NCBI RefSeq assembly: GCF_004358755.1
Contig: NZ_SMZY01000002.1
Span: forward strand, 372,001 to 436,000
Direction of reading: 5' to 3'
Length of the DNA stretch: 64,000 bases
From: Peribacillus frigoritolerans
GTDB lineage: Bacteria > Bacillota > Bacilli > Bacillales > Bacillaceae
Position numbers and translations under genes: made by a program
In this document: piece after piece, positions 9,152-16,704 of the stretch
Layout: the number at the start of each line of letters is the position of its first letter
Position numbering within the stretch: the stretch's first letter is position 1
The notes under the pieces: generated by a model
Databases searched by the model: none
What the model was told of the DNA's origin: nothing
The model's input: the letters and a program-made list of their open reading frames with translations, nothing else

Positions 9152-10279
9152 TTGAAAGGGTTCCGGCACACATTTATTTTACTGACATTGTTTGTATTTA
9201 TATTAGCGGGGTGCACAAGTGAACAGGATGCTGCTGTAGGCACTGAGCCGAAAGCTTCTGAAGAAAAGAAAGAAGAATCGGCTGCAGCTGTTGCTTCCGG
9301 CAGCACAGAAGTACCTGAAGCCGTGCAAAAGCCGCTCAAAATTGCAGCGATTATGCAGATGTCAATTGGCACGTTTTCTTCTCAATACATCTCCGGTGTT
9401 CAAGAGCAAGTCGAAAAGTTCGGCGGATCTGTGCAAATTTACAACGCAGATAACGATCTATCAAAAATGGCTACATATGTAGAAACGGCCATCACGCAAA
9501 ATGTGGATGCGATCTTAATTGACCACGGCCGTGCAGATGCCCTTCAAGGCCCTGTTGAAAAAGCTGTTGCCAAAGGCATCCCTGTTGTAGCCTTTGACAG
9601 CGACATCAATGTAGACGGCGTAACCGTCATTGATCAGGACGATTACAGCCTTGCCTGGAAATCACTTAAAACATTAGCTGAAGACTTAAATGGCGAAGGA
9701 GAAATTGTTACAGTCTGGGTCGCTGGATTTACTCCAATGGAAAGACGCCACACCATTTATGAAGCGTTCAAGCAGCGTTATCCAAACATTAAAGAAGTAG
9801 CGAAATTCGGGACGGCAAGCGCCAATACAGCATTAGATACCCAAACACAGATGGAAGCCATCTTAAAAAAGTATCCGAACAAAGGCGAAATTGATGCTGT
9901 CTTTGCAGCATGGGATGAGTTTGCAAAAGGTGCCACTCGTGCTATTAAGCAGGCTGGCCGTGATGAAATTAAAGTGTATGGAATTGATTTAAGTGATGAA
10001 GACCTTGAGCTGATGCAGCAGGAAAATAGTCCATGGAGAGCAACTGCGGCCACGGATCCTGCCGAAGTCGGACGCGTACAGGTTCGTTTTGCTTATCAAA
10101 AGATTGCAGGAGAAGAAACACCTAATATTTATTCACTGGAACCGCATCTTGTCGAAGGATCCAATCTTCCGGAGCAATCTATTAAAATGGACTCTCTCTC
10201 AGAATATGTTCCAGGATGGGGCACATCCACTGTTGCTACATCGCCATGGATGAAAACACTTGAAACGAAGGGGGAATAA
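9152..10279 (+). CDS. Sugar-type ABC transporter substrate-binding lipoprotein
   Basis: About 375 residues. Start chosen at TTG 9152, one base past the mtnA stop, because AAGGGGGAAG lies 7 bp upstream and the protein then begins with a lipoprotein signal peptide (KGFRHTFILLTLFVFILAGC, lipobox LAGC). The mature part is a periplasmic-binding protein of the RbsB type (LKIAAIMQMSIGTFSSQYISG; VDAILIDHGRADAL; GIPVVAFDSDI). It is followed after 2 bp by the ATPase gene. Position behind mtnKA under the S-box points to uptake of methylthioribose or a related thio-sugar. Substrate is inferred, not shown. Confidence 0.9.
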   Translation: MKGFRHTFILLTLFVFILAGCTSEQDAAVGTEPKASEEKKEESAAAVASGSTEVPEAVQKPLKIAAIMQMSIGTFSSQYISGVQEQVEKFGGSVQIYNADNDLSKMATYVETAITQNVDAILIDHGRADALQGPVEKAVAKGIPVVAFDSDINVDGVTVIDQDDYSLAWKSLKTLAEDLNGEGEIVTVWVAGFTPMERRHTIYEAFKQRYPNIKEVAKFGTASANTALDTQTQMEAILKKYPNKGEIDAVFAAWDEFAKGATRAIKQAGRDEIKVYGIDLSDEDLELMQQENSPWRATAATDPAEVGRVQVRFAYQKIAGEETPNIYSLEPHLVEGSNLPEQSIKMDSLSEYVPGWGTSTVATSPWMKTLETKGE

Positions 10280-10281
10280 AC

Positions 10282-11826
10282 ATGAGCTCCCTCATCATGG
10301 ATGACATCTGCAAATCCTTCGGTGAAGCAGACGTCTTAAAAGGCGTTTCCTTTACTGTCAAAAAAGGAGAGGTTCATGCGCTTCTAGGCATGAATGGCGC
10401 AGGCAAAAGCACGCTGATGAAGATTCTGTCGGGTGATTACAAACCAGATCAGGGTACCATTTCCATAGACGGAAAGGAAGCTGTCTTTCAGGATCCAACA
10501 GACGCTAAAAAAGCTGGAATCGGATTTGTTGTCCAGGAAGTGGACACTGCCCTCTTCCCTACTCTCACAGTCTATGAAAACGCGGCAAACATCCCTGATC
10601 AAAAGTCAGCAGTTATTTCTTACAAAAAGCTGAAAGCGGACGCAGAAACCGTTCTGCAGCGGGTCGGCCTCAGGATCAATGTCAACAAGCTTGTTCAAGA
10701 TTGCACGCTTCAAGAAAAACAGCTGATCTTACTTGCCAAAACCCTTTCTGCATCTGCAAGCTACATCATTTTAGATGAGCCGACAGCTCCTCTAAGTGAT
10801 ACAGAAACCAACATTCTTTTTACCATCATCAGAAAACTGCGCGCAGAAGGTGCAGCGATTATCTACATTTCTCATAAGCTCTCAGAAGTAAAAGAAATCT
10901 GCGACAGAGTGACCATTTTACGGGATGGCAGCGTTGTTCACAGCGGGAATACTGCAGACATCGAAATTGAAGAGATCGTCAGGCATATGATTGGTTCCGC
11001 TTTTCAAATCGAGAAAAGAAAAACAGGTAAGACATTCGATAAACCTTTATTTCGTGCAGAAGATGTAGTGGTTGAAAAGTTCGGCAGCAAATTGAGCATC
11101 CATGTCCATGAAGGAGAAATTGTCGGAGTAGCAGGTCTTGCAGGAGCTGGAAAAACAGAGCTCGCCGAAGCGTTATATGGGTTAAGCACAACCAAAGCCT
11201 CTGTTGAACTTAGAGGGAAAAGAGTTAAACTCAGCTCCCCTGCAGCCGCCATTCAATCAGGCATTTGCCTGATTCCTGAAGAGAGAAGAAAACAGGGCTT
11301 GTTTGTTCATGAACCTGTATCGGTGAATTTATCGATGCAGTCGCTAGGCTCCATCACAAAGAGCCTTTGGATTTCAAAGCAAAAGGAACAAGCATTAGCA
11401 AACCGGCTGATCAGCCGGTTAAATATTTCAGCTGCCTCCCCTACCATCTCCACAAGTCTGCTGAGCGGAGGAAACCAGCAGAAGGTCGTCATTGGAAAAT
11501 GGCTGAATACTGATTCCTCTCTCTTTCTTTTTGATGAACCGACAAAAGGGATTGATGTCAGCGCCAAAAAAGAAGTCTTCCAGCTGATTCAGCAGCTTGC
11601 TGCGGAAGGCAAAGGAATTGTCTATTTTTCAGGTGAATGGGAGGAACTTCTGGAGGTTGCCGACCGCATCATTGTATTAAATAAAGGCAAAGCGGCCAAA
11701 GTCCTCAAACATGAGGAAGCAACGATAGAAAAGCTCATTTATTATGCATCAGGAGGTGAAGATGATGGAGGAAGCCGTCGTCATCAAGACAAAAAAACAA
11801 AGGAGCATTCTGCCCTTTCTGTATAA
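10282..11826 (+). CDS. Sugar ABC transporter ATPase, two ABC domains (RbsA-like)
   Basis: 514 residues with two ATP-binding cassettes, as in RbsA/XylG. Domain 1 has Walker A GMNGAGKSTLMK (about residues 35-46) and Walker B YIILDEPTAPLS, but its signature is weak (CTLQEKQ in place of LSGGQ). Domain 2 has GLAGAGKTELAEALYG, a full LSGGNQQKVVIGKW signature and FLFDEPTKGIDV. Asymmetric cassettes are usual in this family. The last roughly 20 codons, a charged tail, overlap the permease gene in another frame. It should energise the permease and binding protein beside it. Confidence 0.93.
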   Translation: MSSLIMDDICKSFGEADVLKGVSFTVKKGEVHALLGMNGAGKSTLMKILSGDYKPDQGTISIDGKEAVFQDPTDAKKAGIGFVVQEVDTALFPTLTVYENAANIPDQKSAVISYKKLKADAETVLQRVGLRINVNKLVQDCTLQEKQLILLAKTLSASASYIILDEPTAPLSDTETNILFTIIRKLRAEGAAIIYISHKLSEVKEICDRVTILRDGSVVHSGNTADIEIEEIVRHMIGSAFQIEKRKTGKTFDKPLFRAEDVVVEKFGSKLSIHVHEGEIVGVAGLAGAGKTELAEALYGLSTTKASVELRGKRVKLSSPAAAIQSGICLIPEERRKQGLFVHEPVSVNLSMQSLGSITKSLWISKQKEQALANRLISRLNISAASPTISTSLLSGGNQQKVVIGKWLNTDSSLFLFDEPTKGIDVSAKKEVFQLIQQLAAEGKGIVYFSGEWEELLEVADRIIVLNKGKAAKVLKHEEATIEKLIYYASGGEDDGGSRRHQDKKTKEHSALSV

Positions 11827-12769
11827 ACACGGCACAATGCTCGTCATTCTAGCTGTGACCATCTACTTCAGCATCGCAGTGGACGAATTTTTAACATATT
11901 CAAATTTCAGTGATATCCTGCGGTCGATTTCAATTGTCACATTTGTTGCAATCGGTATTACTTTTTCACTGATTGTTGATGGATTTGATTTATCTGTAGG
12001 ATCGACTGTCAGTCTTGCCACGATAGGAAGTGCGGCTGCTCTCGTTTTATTCAGACAGGAATTGCTTGTCGCGCTGCTTGTCCCGATCGTAATCGGAATC
12101 GCAGTCGGATTAATCAATTCTTTTTTAGTTGTAAAAGTAAAACTTCCTGATCTGCTCGCAACACTTGCAGTCATGTATATCGTAAACGGAATTCATTTGA
12201 CGTACACAAAGGGGTACTCAATTTACAACAGCATGCCGCTTGAAGGCGGCGGAACCGCGACAGGGAAGTTTATTCCTTCGTTTCTTTTCATCGGACAGGG
12301 CAGCCTGTTTTCAATTCCCTTTTCAGCTCTGCTGATGATCATCACTGTCATTCTTGTACATTTATTTTTGCAGTATACAAAGCCCGGCCGGCTGTTTTAT
12401 ATGACCGGCGGAAACCGGGAAGCTGCAAGACTGTCCGGTATACCTGTTAATCGTTACCGGACATATGCCTATGTGCTGAGCGGCGTTTTTGCAGCGATCG
12501 CAGGAATTATCCTTGCATCACGGATCGGAACAGGACAGGTTTCAGCCGGTGCTCCCCTATTGATGGACGGAGTGGCTGCTGCGTTTATTGGGATTTCCGT
12601 CTTTGGAGCGGGCAAGCCAAATGTCATCGGCACGTTCTTTGGCGCCATCCTGATCGGTATTTTGCTCAACGGCTTAACCATGCTGAATGTTCCTTATTAT
12701 GCTCAGGACATCATTAAAGGGGCCATCTTGGTTGGGGCGCTGGCATTGTCACATTTACAGAAAAAGTAG
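11762..12769 (+). CDS. Sugar ABC transporter permease (RbsC-like)
   Basis: About 335 residues with 8-10 predicted membrane segments, BPD_transp_2 family. The start is ATG 11762 (or the next codon, 11765), set by AGGAGGTGA at 11751-11759. This gives a 65-bp overlap with the ATPase gene. Family features are FVAIGITFSLIVDGFDLSVGSTVSL, LPDLLATLAVMYIVNGIHLTYTKG, and RLSGIPVNRYRTYAYVLSGVFAAIAGI. Only one permease gene is present, so it presumably dimerises, as RbsC does. It ends the mtnKA-transporter unit. Confidence 0.92.
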   Translation: MMEEAVVIKTKKQRSILPFLYKHGTMLVILAVTIYFSIAVDEFLTYSNFSDILRSISIVTFVAIGITFSLIVDGFDLSVGSTVSLATIGSAAALVLFRQELLVALLVPIVIGIAVGLINSFLVVKVKLPDLLATLAVMYIVNGIHLTYTKGYSIYNSMPLEGGGTATGKFIPSFLFIGQGSLFSIPFSALLMIITVILVHLFLQYTKPGRLFYMTGGNREAARLSGIPVNRYRTYAYVLSGVFAAIAGIILASRIGTGQVSAGAPLLMDGVAAAFIGISVFGAGKPNVIGTFFGAILIGILLNGLTMLNVPYYAQDIIKGAILVGALALSHLQKK

Positions 12770-12871
12770 AGCGGAATCATTATTGGCTGGAATTGCAAAA
12801 AGAGGCTGGGACATAACGATCATTTCCTGAATGAAAGCTGAACATTGAATAGTGCGAAAACCATTAAAAGA

Positions 12872-12990
12872 AAGGGCTATTTTCGCATACTTGTTGTTTT
12901 TCATGATAAATACTGTTCGTTCCTTTCCGCTCCACTTAAAGTTTCTAACATTTAGTCCTGTAGCAACAATATTTATGAAAAGAACTAAGA
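12872..12990. repeat. Dispersed intergenic repeat, copy B
   Basis: Contains GGGCTATTTTCGCAT, TTGTTGTTTTTCATGATAAA, TGTTCGTTCCTTTCCGCT, and TTTAGTCCTGTAGCAACAAT then TTTATGAAAAGAACT. The two ends (GGGCTATTTTCGCATA and TATGAAAAGAACT) are imperfect inverted repeats, so the whole unit could fold on itself. Related copies lie at about 1, 35.7, 43.45 and 57.8 kb. No coding potential. A terminator hairpin follows directly. Confidence 0.75.
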
Positions 12991-12994
12991 AAAA

Positions 12995-13052
12995 AATCCG
13001 AACTAAAACGAAATTCAAGTTGGAATTTCATATAATAGTTCGGATTTTTCTT
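12995..13052. terminator. Hairpin between the MTR transporter and the XRE gene
   Basis: ATCCGAACTA pairs with TAGTTCGGAT, and inner arms (GAAATTC/GAATTTC) extend the stem. T-tracts flank it on both strands (TTTTTTC on each side), so it can terminate both the transporter operon and the convergent regulator gene. Confidence 0.75.
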
Positions 13053-13128
13053 TGGCTGAAAACCTTTTATCGCAGCCTCTTTTTATATCCTCGTTTCTTC
13101 ATTTTACATAAATGTAGATGATCAGTAT

Positions 13129-13581
13129 TCAATCTTCTTTATATTTTTCTTTAATAATACTTGAACCAAGCCCTGCACCGATCATTAAAATCAGTGATCC
13201 AAAATTAAGAAAAAATGAACTTCCATACAAAGTAAAATCTAAAGCAGTAAATTTGTTTAACATGACAATCCCTATTTTTATCACCAAAAGAGAAACACCT
13301 ATCAAAAACACAACATCAAACATAAATTTCATATTCGGATGTGCCAATTGCTTACTATCTTTAATTACTTTCTCTGTCAATTCCTCATCACTCCTTAACA
13401 ATTCATCAATTGTTACACCAAAGAGATCACTTAATTTAATTATGATTTCAATACTTGGATAATTCTGACCTGTCTCCCATTTTGAAACGGACTGACGGCT
13501 TACAAAAAGTTTTTCGGCCAATTCTTCTTGAGACCAGCCTTTATTCTTTCTCTCACTTTTTAATTTCTCACAAAAAAACAT
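13129..13581 (-). CDS. XRE-family HTH regulator with two membrane segments
   Basis: About 150 residues. The N-terminal 60 residues are a Cro/C1-type HTH (LKSERKNKGWSQEELAEKLFVSRQSVSKWETGQNYPS). Two hydrophobic stretches follow around residues 85-105 and 115-140 (MFDVVFLIGVSLLVIKIGIV; LNFGSLILMIGAGLGSS). This is a membrane-anchored regulator architecture common in Bacillaceae. The ATG at 13581 is preferred over an upstream GTG because AAGGTGAT lies 8 bp before it and overlaps that GTG. Targets are unknown; no obvious partner gene adjoins it. Confidence 0.8.
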   Translation of the reverse strand: MFFCEKLKSERKNKGWSQEELAEKLFVSRQSVSKWETGQNYPSIEIIIKLSDLFGVTIDELLRSDEELTEKVIKDSKQLAHPNMKFMFDVVFLIGVSLLVIKIGIVMLNKFTALDFTLYGSSFFLNFGSLILMIGAGLGSSIIKEKYKED

Positions 13582-13593
13582 TTCACTAATCAC

Positions 13594-13873
13594 CTTTCTC
13601 TAATCTATAATCCATTATTGTTAAACCAAAAGCTAAAAGTAAAGATAACTGTAGTTGCACTGCCCCGCAACCACAAGTTGCCATCTACTTATCCCAGTTT
13701 AATAACTATGTAAAAACCAAAACATTTCTATTCTGACACTCCTGCACATGCGCTTGAATTATAAACTTCAACTGAGTCTACATGATTCAGGTTGAGGTTT
13801 TTATACATATACGCCATTTAAAAGAAAACGACTCGTGTCTATTCACAAGTCGTTTCTTATTCCTTTTCATTTA
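13594..13873. other. Non-coding interval
   Basis: About 280 bp without a supportable gene. It holds the XRE gene promoter region and an imperfect hairpin at 13761-13805 (AAACTTCAACTGA/TTCAGGTTGAGGTTT, T-run on the plus strand) with no plus-strand gene ahead of it. The GNAT terminator at 13824-13858 (AAACGACTCGTG/CACAAGTCGTTT) lies at the right end. Nothing else was recognised. Confidence 0.5.
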
Positions 13874-14371
13874 TTAGCATCCAGTAACAAAATTCTGCTG
13901 CTTTATTTTCTTCTCATAATGATAGATTGGTCTATTCTCATACATTCCTTCTTTAAAAGCGGTATATCCCATCCGCTGCCAGAATAAATTGCCGCGTTCA
14001 TTATTTGTCAGCACCCCGAGCCTGACTTCGCTGAACCCTTCCACAGAAAGGAGTTCCTCTTCTGCTGTTTCATAGGCAAGCTTTGCAAGTCCCTTGCCCT
14101 GAACATCGCGGTGAATGATAAATAAGCCAATCCACGGTTTCCCGTCATTTGGATTCAGCGGGCAATATTCAATGATTCCTATGATTTGATTCTTTTGTTT
14201 AATCATAAACCGTTTTGCATCAACTGCTTTTCCTTCTTCGCGTTCTTTCCGTAAATCTTCTTCCGTCAGATGAGGTTTCCCGCATGAAATAAGATTAAAA
14301 TCCGGATTGGAATTCATGATTTCCAATTCAGCAGGAAGGTGTTCTTTTTCTCTTGGCTCCAGTTTAATCAT
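13874..14371 (-). CDS. GNAT family N-acetyltransferase
   Basis: 165 residues. The acetyl-CoA binding region is visible as IIHRDVQGKGLAKLAYETAEEELL (Q/R-x-x-G-x-G/A pattern), followed by RLGVLTNNERGNLFWQRMGYTAFKEG, typical of the C-terminal half of GNAT proteins. Cytoplasmic and soluble. It is co-oriented with, and 11 bp downstream of, the ArsR-type regulator, so the two form an operon and the regulator probably controls both. The substrate cannot be told. A terminator hairpin follows at 13824-13858. Confidence 0.85.
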   Translation of the reverse strand: MIKLEPREKEHLPAELEIMNSNPDFNLISCGKPHLTEEDLRKEREEGKAVDAKRFMIKQKNQIIGIIEYCPLNPNDGKPWIGLFIIHRDVQGKGLAKLAYETAEEELLSVEGFSEVRLGVLTNNERGNLFWQRMGYTAFKEGMYENRPIYHYEKKIKQQNFVTGC

Positions 14372-14382
14372 AGCATCCGCTC

Positions 14383-14964
14383 CTATTCAATTTTCGCCCA
14401 CAATTCTTTAGGGTTCAATTCGTAAATGGAGTTTTCCCGGTACATGATGTGATTAACGATAAATTCTCTTCGAATCGTCGCAAAATCCTCATGAAATCTC
14501 TTAATGTATTCATTGATCTCTTTTTCCGGGTATTTCTTGCCTGCTTCAAATCCCTTTGCTAAATGATAGAGAACAATCAGCCTTCTTTTCCGCTGCGGCG
14601 GAATGGTTTTCAGCTTGCCGTCCTTCGTTAAGTAATTCCCAAGTATCTTTGTATGCTCTGCTGTTTTTTCCTGATTCACTTCAAGCTCCCCTTTGCCAGT
14701 TACAATTTCCATCATGCCAAGTGACAGCTGCTGCAGCAGTTTTTCATTCACCTGAAAATAGATGGTGTTTTTTACCCTTTTTTCAGAAATCAGGCCGATT
14801 TCTCTAAGCTTCGTTAAATGGTGTGTAATGGTCGGCGGTGTCAGTCCGAGAATCCCCGATAGCGCCTGACCGTTTTTGGGACCTTTGGATAAAAGGGCCA
14901 GAATGCGGATCCTGGTCGCATCTCCCATAACTTTATGAAACGTGACGAGTTTGTTCAGCTGCAT
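14383..14964 (-). CDS. ArsR-type HTH regulator with C-terminal DUF2087
   Basis: 193 residues. Residues about 5-75 are an ArsR winged helix (FHKVMGDATRIRILALLSKGPKNGQALSGILGLTPPTITHHLTKL). The C-terminal part (KTIPPQRKRRLIVLYHLAKGF ... FATIRREFIVNHIMYRENSIYEL) matches DUF2087, a domain often fused to or placed beside such regulators. There is no Cys pair in the recognition helix, so it is unlikely to be a classic metal sensor. GGAGGAG precedes the ATG. A palindromic region overlaps the upstream sequence and may be an autoregulatory site. Confidence 0.85.
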   Translation of the reverse strand: MQLNKLVTFHKVMGDATRIRILALLSKGPKNGQALSGILGLTPPTITHHLTKLREIGLISEKRVKNTIYFQVNEKLLQQLSLGMMEIVTGKGELEVNQEKTAEHTKILGNYLTKDGKLKTIPPQRKRRLIVLYHLAKGFEAGKKYPEKEINEYIKRFHEDFATIRREFIVNHIMYRENSIYELNPKELWAKIE

Positions 14965-14976
14965 GAATTTCTCCTC

Positions 14977-15009
14977 CGATTAGATGATTGTCTAATTAGA
15001 TGATAATCG
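14977..15009. promoter_or_regulatory. Candidate operator of the ArsR-DUF2087 gene
   Basis: The sequence contains ATTAGATGAT twice, a perfect 10-bp palindrome TCTAATTAGA (14991-15000), and outer arms CGATTA/TAATCG. It lies immediately upstream of the ribosome binding site. Nested dyads at such a site are typical for a dimeric winged-helix repressor. Binding is inferred. Confidence 0.5.
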
Positions 15010-15091
15010 AATTGTTAAATTGGTGTCAATTGAAAAATTGGAATTTTTTATGATTATTTGGGCAAAACTCATGAGTTGAACAATTTACAAC

Positions 15092-15124
15092 AAAAAATGC
15101 CCAATTCCAAATGGAATGGGCATG
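15092..15124 (-). terminator. Terminator of kynA
   Basis: On the minus strand GCCCATTCC and GGAATTGGGC form a stem around ATTT. A run of six T residues follows, 7 bp past the kynA stop. Confidence 0.8.
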
Positions 15125-15130
15125 CAATCC

Positions 15131-15961
15131 TTACAGCTTCGTCCGTATATCCCAAAGCTCCGGAAAAAAACGATGGTCGAGCACCTTCTTTAAATACGTG
15201 ACACCTGATGAGCCGCCTGTTCCTTTTTTGAAGCCGATGATGCGTTCAACTGTTTTCATGTGCCTGAAGCGCCATTGCTGCAGCCAGTCTTCGATATCAA
15301 TCAACTTTTCAGCAAGTTCGTATAAGTCCCAGTACGTCTCTGGGCTGCGGTAGACTTCAAGCCACGCAGCCTCAACTGCCGGATCACCTTTATAGGTAAC
15401 GGTTACGTCCCTGTTCAGTGTTTCATCAGGAATAGGAAGGCCCGCTGCTGCCAACGCTTGAATTGACACGTCATAGATGCTTGGCTTATGGAGCGCTTCA
15501 GTCAGTGCGCGGTGCAAATCTGGATCTTTTTTATAGATTTCCAATACATGTGTAGTTTTGTATCCCAATGCAAATTCAATCATCCGGTATTGATGAGACT
15601 GGAAGCCTGATGCTTGTCCAAGCTTGTCGCGGAACTGGACATATTCTGATGGTGTTAAGGTTGAAAGAACGTCCCAGGCTTCAATGATTTGAGATTGAAT
15701 TTTTGATACGCGTGCCAGCATTTTAAAGGCCATCGATAATTCCCCTTTTTCAATAGCTTCAATGCTTGCGCTCAGTTCATGAAGGATCAGTTTCATCCAC
15801 AGCTCGCTTACTTGATGAATGATGATAAACAGCATTTCATCATGATGGCCGGACAATCGCTTTTGGCTGCTGAGCAGCGGTTCTAAATGAAGGTACTCCC
15901 CGTATGTCATCCGATTGATAAAATCGGTGTGTATCCCCTTTTCGTCTTTTGGATCTTTCAT
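15131..15961 (-). CDS. kynA: Tryptophan 2,3-dioxygenase
   Basis: 276 residues. Heme enzyme opening the indole ring of L-tryptophan to N-formylkynurenine. Family motifs are [37 protein letters not shown]-like [16 protein letters not shown], and the C-terminal [24 protein letters not shown] with the proximal heme His (in RFRHMKT) and the substrate carboxylate-binding loop. The normal partners kynB and kynU are not adjacent in this window. GGGGGAG precedes the ATG. It has its own terminator. A stem-loop lies between an upstream 35-codon ORF and this gene. Confidence 0.95.
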   Translation of the reverse strand: MKDPKDEKGIHTDFINRMTYGEYLHLEPLLSSQKRLSGHHDEMLFIIIHQVSELWMKLILHELSASIEAIEKGELSMAFKMLARVSKIQSQIIEAWDVLSTLTPSEYVQFRDKLGQASGFQSHQYRMIEFALGYKTTHVLEIYKKDPDLHRALTEALHKPSIYDVSIQALAAAGLPIPDETLNRDVTVTYKGDPAVEAAWLEVYRSPETYWDLYELAEKLIDIEDWLQQWRFRHMKTVERIIGFKKGTGGSSGVTYLKKVLDHRFFPELWDIRTKL

Positions 15962-16010
15962 TTGTTTCTCCCCCTCACAGCAAAAGAGCTCAGACTGCTG
16001 CTGAACTCCT

Positions 16011-16118
16011 CTATTTCTTGCTCAGTATCGTTTTTTTCTGCTCTTCCGTAATCACATTCATTTTTGAAAATAAATCAGCATAGAATGCGAGTTTATTTGG
16101 ACGTTTCCACACTCTCAT
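16011..16118 (-). CDS. Possible 35-residue leader or small protein upstream of kynA
   Basis: An ATG with AAAGGTG 4 bp upstream opens a 35-codon frame rich in Lys (it begins [16 protein letters not shown] and ends KKTILSKK). It ends 49 bp before kynA on the same strand. Between them AGGAGTTCAG pairs with CTGAGCTCTT as a 10-bp stem followed by TTT. It could be a genuine small protein or an uORF tied to the hairpin. It contains only one Trp codon, so classical Trp attenuation is unlikely. Confidence 0.4.
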   Translation of the reverse strand: MRVWKRPNKLAFYADLFSKMNVITEEQKKTILSKK

Positions 16119-16198
16119 CACACACCTTTTTTGCGCCGGGGCAACTTTTTTAACTATACTAAATAATATGTCGCGCGGTTAAGTATGTGACAAGCAAA

Positions 16199-16693
16199 TT
16201 AAGAATGATAAGAAATTTTTTCAAGGTCAAGCAGAACTGCTTTTAAATCCGTCTTTGTGCCTGCATATCCTGTCAGCATTCCTTTAGCTCCAATCACGCG
16301 GTGACAGGGGATGAAGATCGGCAGGGAATTTTTCTTGTTGGCCTGTCCTACTGCCCGGACCGCTTTTGGGTTGCCGATTTTAACAGCGACATCAAGGTAA
16401 GTACGTGACTCACCATAAGGAATCTCTGAAAGAGCGGACCACACTTGTTCTTGAAAAGCCGTTCCTTCCTGCTTGAAAGGCAGCTGAAAAGTGGTTCTTC
16501 CTCCTTCGAAATATTCGGTTAATTGTTTTTTTGCTTCCTTTAATAAATATTGCTCATCTGACTGCTGCATCGGATGTTTGAGCAAATGTTCTTCAAATTG
16601 TTCTTCTGTAAGGAACACCTTTGTAATAAAGTGATCATCAGCTGTTACGATTACTTTGCCAATTGGTGTGTGAACTGCTGTGTATGAGTGCAT
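16199..16693 (-). CDS. ogt: Methylated-DNA--protein-cysteine methyltransferase
   Basis: About 164 residues. Suicide repair of O6-methylguanine by transfer to the Cys in FIPCHRVIG. The C-terminal DNA-binding region has TAFQEQVWSALSEIPYGESRTY, with the arginine finger in AVRAVGQANKKN. The ATG at 16693 is chosen over the GTG overlapping the kinE stop because AGAGGA lies between them at proper spacing. It directly follows kinE and is probably cotranscribed, the same kinE-ogt neighbourhood as in B. subtilis (established from memory). Confidence 0.95.
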   Translation of the reverse strand: MHSYTAVHTPIGKVIVTADDHFITKVFLTEEQFEEHLLKHPMQQSDEQYLLKEAKKQLTEYFEGGRTTFQLPFKQEGTAFQEQVWSALSEIPYGESRTYLDVAVKIGNPKAVRAVGQANKKNSLPIFIPCHRVIGAKGMLTGYAGTKTDLKAVLLDLEKISYHS

Positions 16694-16704
16694 ATGGATT
16701 CCTC

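Noticed and set aside
12755-13018. 87-residue minus-strand frame after the transporter operon
   Set aside because: It reads through the dispersed repeat and lacks a start signal; similar non-coding copies occur elsewhere.
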